A stretch of DNA of 64,000 nucleotides from Paragyromitra xinjiangensis. Lineage: Eukaryota; Ascomycota; Pezizomycetes; Pezizales; Discinaceae. The stretch lies in contig JBCAMK010000006.1 of NCBI GenBank assembly GCA_038503065.1, forward strand, positions 62,001 to 126,000. Direction: 5' to 3'. Below are positions 58,252 to 64,000 of the stretch, piece after piece. Position numbers and translations under genes: made by a program. The notes under the pieces were generated by a model. That model had not been told where the DNA came from, did not search any database, and saw only the letters and a list, made by a program, of their open reading frames with translations. The number at the start of each line of letters is the position of its first letter. The first letter of the stretch is position 1.

Positions 58252-58408
58252 CCGTATAGTTTCGGGCGATACCCCCGGGGGGATCCCACGGAACCAAGAG
58301 GGATAGAAACTTTTGATTGGTGGGAAAGACCCTCAGCCTCGTTTATAGGTGCCACCACCCTCTTGGTTGCGCGAGATCCCCCCGAGGGTATCGCTCGAAA
58401 CTATACGG
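58252..58408. mobile_element. MITE with TA target duplication, CCGTATAGTTTC ends
   Basis: The element is 157 bp with inverted repeats of about 50 bp (CCGTATAGTTTCG(G/A)GCGATA inward) and flanking TA. Related diverged sequence lies at about 32120-32180 and 38460-38530, inside the two dispersed repeats. Confidence 0.85.
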
Positions 58409-58810
58409 TAGGTGAGAGTACCTCACTCCAACACAAGTTGACTAAGCACTTTGCTCAATCCCGGTAGTTTGCCGGACTTTCTAACGCTGTCTTTTTATGA
58501 CACTGGATACACCATTCAAAGTCGTCCAAGGCTTCTTAGTTCCTGTATTCGAATTTAAGCATGTGAGCTAGATTGCTATCCTAGGGCTACATCAGGGTGA
58601 TGTGAGGGAGTCGAAGTTGAAGACCCTTTACAGAGCTTGATTGCTTGGTCAAAGTCTTCAACGACCCCTAAACTGCGGTACCTCTTGCTGGACTAACTCC
58701 CTTGCTCCAGAGCTACCTTTCTCTATCTAAGGACTCAAAAAAGGTCACGATACTATCTCCCAGCCTTGACGAGGTGCTCAAGTTGCCCAGGTTGCATGAG
58801 CCGCGCTGTT

Positions 58811-58836
58811 TTCCTTCGCGAGCCGCGTAAACGAAA

Positions 58837-58867
<31 letters not shown>

Positions 58868-58881
58868 TTCCTTCGCGAGCC
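58811..58881. mobile_element. tiny TATC-tailed retroposon, second copy
   Basis: A 42-bp insert (58825-58866) reads GCGTAAACGAAA plus TATC repeats, flanked by 14-15-bp copies of TTCCTTCGCGAGCC. It differs from the 32-kb copy by one base and by tail length. Confidence 0.78.
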
Positions 58882-59739
58882 TAGTGCGCCGAGTGAGCGT
58901 GTGTGATTAGTTCTTGGTATGGGTTAGGTTTACAGTCCCGGAATACAATATCTGGCTAGAACAGAAAAGCGACATCACAATCGGTTCAGCAGCAAATTAG
59001 AGCAGTCCCTAGAGCAACTGGCCGATCAAAGGTGGGTTTTAACCGCTAGATAGGGGGATATACTGCGTTAGCTAGTCGTATACGACTACACGCTAGTCAT
59101 GTTTGAATACTCAGGTATGGAGGCAAACATCGGAATAGGCAGGGGGGTGGATCGGGATCGATATTATGGTGTAATTGGAAAAAGTGGAGAATGTCAGGCA
59201 GCTTTAAACTAGGATTTGTTACATCCTGCGCCGAGGGCCAACGCCAAGAAACCGAGTGATATCATGTGGTCACGGTTACATCTCCCTCGAGAACTACTAG
59301 ATAGTTTTGTTACTCCACCAGCAACACTCCTAAATATAAGCCACTATGTAGATGTGTTCTATGATATCATGTGTTGAAAGTTATCAGCTCATTTAGACTA
59401 CGGTACATGTAGTCACTTTGTCACTATAAAAACACACTTGACAATTCAATCTCATAACTCCATGTAATTAATATTACTAAAACGTGTATATAAAAATTAC
59501 ATATACATCCCCCATCCAATTTTCCCCCATCCACTCTCCCCCCACCCAATTTCCCTCTAACCAACATGGGATCATGTTTTCCCCCCATCCAATTTTCCTC
59601 CAACCAACACGGGATCCTGGCTTCCGGATCCTGAGTGGGAGTGCTCCCGGGAGTCCTGGCCGGATCCTGGCTACCGGGTGGTCCGGAGAAACAAACAAAA
59701 CAAACAGAACAAACAAAAGAAATAGAGAAAATAAAGGAA
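58882..59739. other. intergenic region with low-complexity CCATCC runs
   Basis: CCCCCATCCAATTTTCC-like units recur between 59507 and 59610. Frames across them are low complexity and not credible genes. Confidence 0.4.
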
Positions 59740-60270
59740 AACTTAGCCGAGTACGACAAAATTGATCCGGGGGTGTGTAGGATGGAGGTGTCGGTGGTGT
59801 CGGTTACTCAAGGCTATTGAGTGGAAAACGAGAATCGTGATAACAAGTGAACCCATCGTCACGACATAAGCGCTTATGCCGCTTCTCAGGGACACTGTAG
59901 GAAAAAATAAAACGAGTAAAACAAGTAGGAAACTTGGGGAAACTTAGCAGAGTATGAGTAAATTGATCTGGGGGTGTAGAGGATAAAGGCGTCGGTCACT
60001 AAATACTAGTTCATAATATGATAGCTATCAGAGTCTCAAGGCTATTTAGTGTAAAACAAGAATTGTGCAACAAGTGAACCCATCGTCACGACATAAGCGC
60101 TTATGTCGCTTCTCAGGGATACTGTAGGAGAAAATAAAACAAATAAAACAAATATGGAAACTTGCGGAAACTTAGCAGAGTATGACAAAACCGATCCGGG
60201 GGTGTAGAGGATAAAGGCGTCGGTCACGTCGGTCGCGTTGGTGGTATCGGTTACCAAATACTGGTTCTTC
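59740..60270. repeat. tandem repeat, units of about 190-225 bp, 2.5 copies
   Basis: Units start at GGAAACTTAGC(A/C)GAGTA near 59740, 59940 and 60165 and contain GATC(C/T)GGGGGTGT. The two full units carry GAACCCATCGTCACGACATA. The second contains the 20-bp perfect palindrome CGACATAAGCGCTTATGTCG; the first has one mismatch. Confidence 0.85.
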
Positions 60271-60281
60271 GACGAACACCA

Positions 60282-60829
60282 TTACTTGCGGTAAAATTTC
60301 TCTCTCGGTGCCCGTTTAAGCCATGGACGGCAATGATACTGCATAATTCGGTATCTGTAAAGATGCCTGGTAGGATATGTTAGGACATACTCTGTCTCAG
60401 CATCCTCACCATCATACAATATCTTTAATCCTATCCCCGATCTGGTATCAGGCCTTGGTGTATGCAAGATAAGTACACCTCATTAGACGTGAAGAGGTGA
60501 CTTACGCTAGTTCCGCTTCACTACTGCGTGCAGGCAGTTCAGGACGAAGTGTATTGAGCTCTTGCCTAATTGTGTCTGTGTTCTGGGAGTGCCGCTGATT
60601 CTTCTATGTTCTGTACTGCTTGTACTTGCTTCTAAATCATGTCACAGCAGTTAGCTAGTACGCTATAGTGAGAAAGGCACACCCACCTCCCTTTCATACA
60701 GGGGAAAACGCAAGAGGTCATAATGCCGGTCAAAAGATACGATGGCTGGGATAATGCGAGTATCTTGGGGGAAAGAAGGCGAAGTTCGCAACGTAAATAT
60801 GCCCAAGTGCTTCGGCGGCGATGGAGTTA
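60282..60829 (-). CDS. hypothetical spliced gene, 5' end unresolved
   Basis: Three exon blocks join in frame: one ending at 60687, then 60603-60506, then 60441-60282. Donors are GTGGGT and GTAAGT, and the introns are 83 and 64 nt. The blocks read PAIVSFDRHYDLLRFPLYE, then IRQELNTLRPELPARSS, then KILYDGEDAETEYVLTYP, ending with REKFYRK. Coding character is good, but I could not fix the first exon: a frame at 61015-60833 with a GTATGT donor is a candidate but does not join in phase. Family unknown. Confidence 0.4.
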
Positions 60830-61948
60830 ATATCACCGCTCGGAGCTAATCGAAACTGCACACATACCTGGTGCTGTCTCGGGAACACACAGAGGCTGAT
60901 GTACCAAGGTTCGATCCCTGTTTAACTGAGCCTCATATCTATCTGCCGATTGATGCCCCACCGTCTCAGCCCAGCTATGTTCTCTCGCCAAGATGATACA
61001 GTATCCAGATTTCAACTCTCAAGAGTACTCCGGATACCCTTGCTCCCTAATACACACTCAAACAGCTTGACGGCGCGTGTGTATTGTTTAGTGTTTTCGA
61101 TCCTCAAACGAACCCATACTAAAATAGCCCATGTGACAGCCGGTGTAGGAGGTCTTTAAGGTCCGGTGGGGTTGCTGAGGTAAAGCGGCTGTGCCACCGC
61201 AGACATTTCCTAACTTTGTGAGATGGAGTCTCCCCAGCCTAGTGGGGAACTGTGTTTGTCAAAAGAAGGGAGCGGAAGAACAAAGAGGGGAACCGATTGT
61301 ATTGTTGATGATGAACAGGAGATGAAGTCAAAGAAAAACAAGCTATAAGTAGCAAAGGGAACCGAGCTAGCAACAAAGTGGACTAGTCCCTACTAGTCCA
61401 CAACATCCACGAAAGCATATTACAACAGTGTTTTCATTAGGTAAAGGAATGCTGATATCCTTTGGTTTGATCTAAATATTCGATCTCTGTTGCCCCAGTC
61501 ATCGGGCATAGAAACTCGAAAAATTGGGTAGCGTCTTGGTCGTGTAGATAAGGAGTGGTAATCCATGGTAGCGATTAATTAAGTTATTATTTTTCCCTCC
61601 CATCGAATCACAGCGGATTTATTGGGTATAAATTCTATCCCGATAGGAAAGTGGCTCGATGCAGGGGAGAGATCCGCGTGTCTCACTTCGGGCGGAAGCG
61701 ACAGCCTGAACCGAAGCGACGAGATTTGGAGATAAGCGAGGTGATGCAGTCAGAAACCTAACCCTGGAAGACGAGATGTGGCTTGTGGGTTGAGTACGTA
61801 ATCATGACTCAGCCAGCATCTTTAACTTCAACTCAACTCCATCTCATCCCAACCTTCAACCCTCCATCCTCTTCATACCCCCACTCTCACGCCTATCTCT
61901 ACCCATATCATCTCACCTATCTCGTTTGTCATATCTCAATACACAAGA
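60830..61948. promoter_or_regulatory. upstream region of the HNH gene
   Basis: No confident gene. The last 140 bp before 61949 are strongly C/T-rich (CTCAACTCCATCTCATCCC), a common leader in filamentous-fungal promoters. Confidence 0.35.
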
Positions 61949-63316
61949 ATGGATCACACGCTCACCGTTGATCCCCAACCTCCAACTCCCTTGCTACGGA
62001 ATCAGAACTCTCTCGAACACATCTTGTCCTTCACTCTCTGTTCTCCATTACCATCCACAAAGGAACTCGCTGACGCCGAGCTGCTGTATCACGAGATCAT
62101 ACACAGTTGTGAAGAAGCACGCATCTTTATCGTACCTTCCGGTACTGATGCAGACACCTCCGCCGTTCATCCCGCTGAAGACAACGATAACGATGACGAC
62201 GATGACGGCGAGGATCTACCATTCGACGACAGGGTTTACATACATAAACTTTTTGAATGCCTGTTCTTCTACTGTCCGACCACCGCTGGCCGTAATAACA
62301 TTGTTCGCATGGTCCTAATAGCACTTTTCACCCCTAACCCTGATCCTGCTGACTACACTGCCCGCTCTCTCACCAGTATCCTGCCCCTCGCTCGTCAATA
62401 CCTTTCCTCAACTCCCCCACAACGCGCTGCGATCTTTGCCACTCTTCAGCTCTTAGCTCATGAGGTCCTCAATTCCTTCTTCATTCCGCTCCAAGCTCAA
62501 GGCCGCAATACTCCCTCAGTTACCTCCCTCATCAGCCCAACCTCACGCTCGGAAGCTAGTCCCCATCAAGGCGTCAGGACCCGCCTTCTCAACCTCCGCG
62601 CCCTGGTCCTTGCTCGTGATAACTATGCATGCGTAGTCTGCGGCCTTCCCGACATAGGTGTGGTGGAAAATCGTAAGCGCCGCCGTCGCCAGATTCAGGT
62701 TCCGAAAGCGACGCCAACAGAGGCCGCTCACATCATCCCGCATTCCCTCAATGCTCTTGACAACCGCCTCACCCTCTCGGAGCAGAAACACACCGTCTGG
62801 CGCGTCATGAACATGTTTGATCCTGGCGTCGCCCAGACGCTCGAAGGTGAGCTGATCGACTCACCAGCTAACTCGATATTGCTGGCAACGGACCTTCACC
62901 GTCGTTTTGGTAGACTTGCAGCGTATTTTGAGGAAATTGATGATGGTGAAGGCGCCGATGAAGCCGTAGCGTACCGGTTCATGTTCGTGGAAGGAAGCGT
63001 GCCGGTGTTGTCGGAGATGGAACCACGAGAAAGGATCGTCTTTGTAAACCATGAGCCGCAAGGGACGGCAAGAAGTCGGCTACCAAGTCGGAGGCTTTTG
63101 AAACTGCACAGAGCGTGTTGCTTGATTTTGTCCATGAGTGGCGCAGCGGGATATGTTGAGAAGGTCCTGGAGGATGCAGAGGAGGTGTTGCTGAAGGGCG
63201 AATTAGCGGCGGATGGGGGGACCAATTTAAGCGCGTTACTAAGGGTTAGGGGGTTATGCGACGATGTTGGGCCGGATTTTGGGCGGGAGCGTGGGAGGGA
63301 AGTGATGGTGCAGTAG
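61949..63316 (+). CDS. HNH nuclease-domain protein (HNH_2 type), 455 aa
   Basis: This is a single intact exon. The central domain carries the fungal HNH_2 signature: CVVCG (Cys228, Cys231), AAHIIPHS (His261), SPANSILL (Asn308) and DLHRRFG (His317). These match the zinc-ligand and metal-binding positions of HNH nucleases. An acidic run (DNDNDDDDDGED) lies near residue 80, and a basic patch (RKRRRRQ) sits inside the HNH region. The roughly 200-residue N-terminal helical part and the C-terminal part have no recognised domain. There is no signal peptide, so it probably acts inside the cell. HNH_2 proteins are numerous in ascomycetes and their role is unknown. ATG 61949 follows a pyrimidine-rich leader. 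Confidence 0.85.
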   Translation: MDHTLTVDPQPPTPLLRNQNSLEHILSFTLCSPLPSTKELADAELLYHEIIHSCEEARIFIVPSGTDADTSAVHPAEDNDNDDDDDGEDLPFDDRVYIHKLFECLFFYCPTTAGRNNIVRMVLIALFTPNPDPADYTARSLTSILPLARQYLSSTPPQRAAIFATLQLLAHEVLNSFFIPLQAQGRNTPSVTSLISPTSRSEASPHQGVRTRLLNLRALVLARDNYACVVCGLPDIGVVENRKRRRRQIQVPKATPTEAAHIIPHSLNALDNRLTLSEQKHTVWRVMNMFDPGVAQTLEGELIDSPANSILLATDLHRRFGRLAAYFEEIDDGEGADEAVAYRFMFVEGSVPVLSEMEPRERIVFVNHEPQGTARSRLPSRRLLKLHRACCLILSMSGAAGYVEKVLEDAEEVLLKGELAADGGTNLSALLRVRGLCDDVGPDFGRERGREVMVQ

Positions 63317-63567
63317 AGGTGCTTGGGGAGCTGGTAAGGCTGAGCCTTTATAGTAGGAAACTATAATGTTGTTTTAACAGGCGTTGTTTTTGGGAATCCT
63401 TTTTGATTATCATACCCGGGGATGGTGTTTAGGTGTAGTATACAATTATAGACGGATGACATACATAATGAAATTCTAATTTTGATTAACAGGAATGATA
63501 GCTCCGGGTTGGAGGTATATTTGTAGTCGAGTTTGAGATTCTCGACTGTGGCATTCCTAATATACGG
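63317..63567. other. convergent intergenic region
   Basis: This 250-bp gap lies between two convergent genes. No terminator motif is distinct. Confidence 0.3.
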
Positions 63568-64000
63568 CTACCGCAATAAAATTTGCGAGCTAGGTTTTGG
63601 GGGTGTTTGAAAGATGGCAGGAGGCTGGTTGTTTTTGGTTCTGTTTAATAGTCTTGGAGGATTGACGGAGGAGGAGGAGGCTGTAATGTTGATGGTTTTA
63701 TTGATATTTTCTAGTTTTGTAGCTGTGGATTTTTTAGGGTTGTTCTTCCTCTCGCTTCTTCCAGTTTTTGACTTGGGATGTGAGGTTTCCTCTTCACTGT
63801 CATCTGAACAAGTGCTGGACGGGGCAATAGAAGGTGCATCATAATGCCAGGCAGGATCCCATTTCCAGTTCTCAGGCCTAGGAAGAGGATAAAAGGCTTC
63901 CAATCCCAAGGGGGAAGAATTCTGGTTCCATGATTGAAAAGGAGATGATTCCATGTAGTCTTGGACCTGAGTATGTGTATCTGAAAGGGGATTATAACTC
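63568..64000 (-). CDS. uncharacterised protein, C-terminal part
   Basis: The frame is open from the right window edge to the stop at 63568, with an internal ATG at 63954. Reading upstream of that ATG stays open (DTHTQVQDYM), so the gene or exon probably starts outside the window. It has a Trp/Pro-rich segment (RPENWKWDPAWHYD), then a Ser/Asp/Glu-rich stretch and a Lys-rich stretch (SERKNNPKKSTATK). It looks disordered. Family not recognised. Confidence 0.5.
   Translation of the reverse strand, partial: SYNPLSDTHTQVQDYMESSPFQSWNQNSSPLGLEAFYPLPRPENWKWDPAWHYDAPSIAPSSTCSDDSEEETSHPKSKTGRSERKNNPKKSTATKLENINKTINITASSSSVNPPRLLNRTKNNQPPAIFQTPPKPSSQILLR

Noticed and set aside
59424..59759. 111-codon frame near 59.6 kb
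   Set aside because: It is low-complexity CCATCC repeat translated, with no splice or motif support.
60905..60925. GGTTCGATCCC resembling a tRNA B box
   Set aside because: The flanking bases do not form a T-arm stem and no acceptor or anticodon arm is seen.

Overview
The window looks like nuclear DNA of a filamentous ascomycete. Its genes carry many very short GT-AG introns, mostly 42-70 nt, with CTAAC/CTGAC-like branch points. They sit as islands in long AT-rich, repeat-filled stretches, and the gene content (NACHT/NLR, CHAT, HNH, covalent-FAD oxidase, beta-trefoil proteins) is typical of such fungi. The dense repeats and MITEs would fit a repeat-rich lineage such as Pezizomycetes, but I cannot fix the gen. 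No rRNA, tRNA, CRISPR or prokaryotic-type operon was seen. I built all splice models by hand from reading frame, splice sites and branch points, so they are predictions.

Layout. 0-7 kb: a divergent pair of uncharacterised genes, one running off the left edge (minus) and one encoding a 1,410-aa protein (plus). 7-13.5 kb: gene-poor, with three adjacent hairpins at 7.7-7.8 kb and a decayed inverted fragment of the 1,410-aa gene at 10.1-10.8 kb. 13.6-17.7 kb: a cluster of small spliced genes (209-aa minus, 183-aa membrane protein plus) and an intact secreted berberine-bridge-type FAD oxidase (508 aa, five exons). 20.1-22.3 kb: a five-exon 585-aa gene with a PD-(D/E)XK-like C-terminus and a duplicated amyloid-like motif. 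24.2-27.0 kb: a four-exon 878-aa multi-pass membrane protein.

27-41 kb: mostly repeats. There are two diverged copies of a roughly 3-kb repeat, one split by a hAT-like MITE, plus TA-flanked MITEs, a tiny TATC-tailed retroposon with target-site duplication, and two paralogous beta-trefoil lectin-like genes on the minus strand. 41.4-44.1 kb: a ten-exon 634-aa gene whose core resembles the 20-kb gene and whose 369-nt intron is largely a four-copy minisatellite. 46.7-51.2 kb: a ten-exon NLR (DUF7708-like, NACHT, ankyrin and ITEA-type repeats) broken by a 16-bp tandem duplication that a cryptic intron could remove. 51-61 kb: a single-exon 357-aa gene, a truncated CHAT pseudogene, several MITEs, a second TATC retroposon and a 200-bp-class tandem repeat with a 20-bp palindrome. 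61.9-64 kb: an intact HNH gene and the end of another gene leaving the right edge.

Taken together, the accessory content (NLR, CHAT relic, two nuclease-like genes, one with an amyloid-like repeat, HNH protein, paired lectins) reads as a fungal self/non-self or defence neighbourhood in repeat-rich DNA. No metabolic pathway is shared by the genes, and the functional link is inference.
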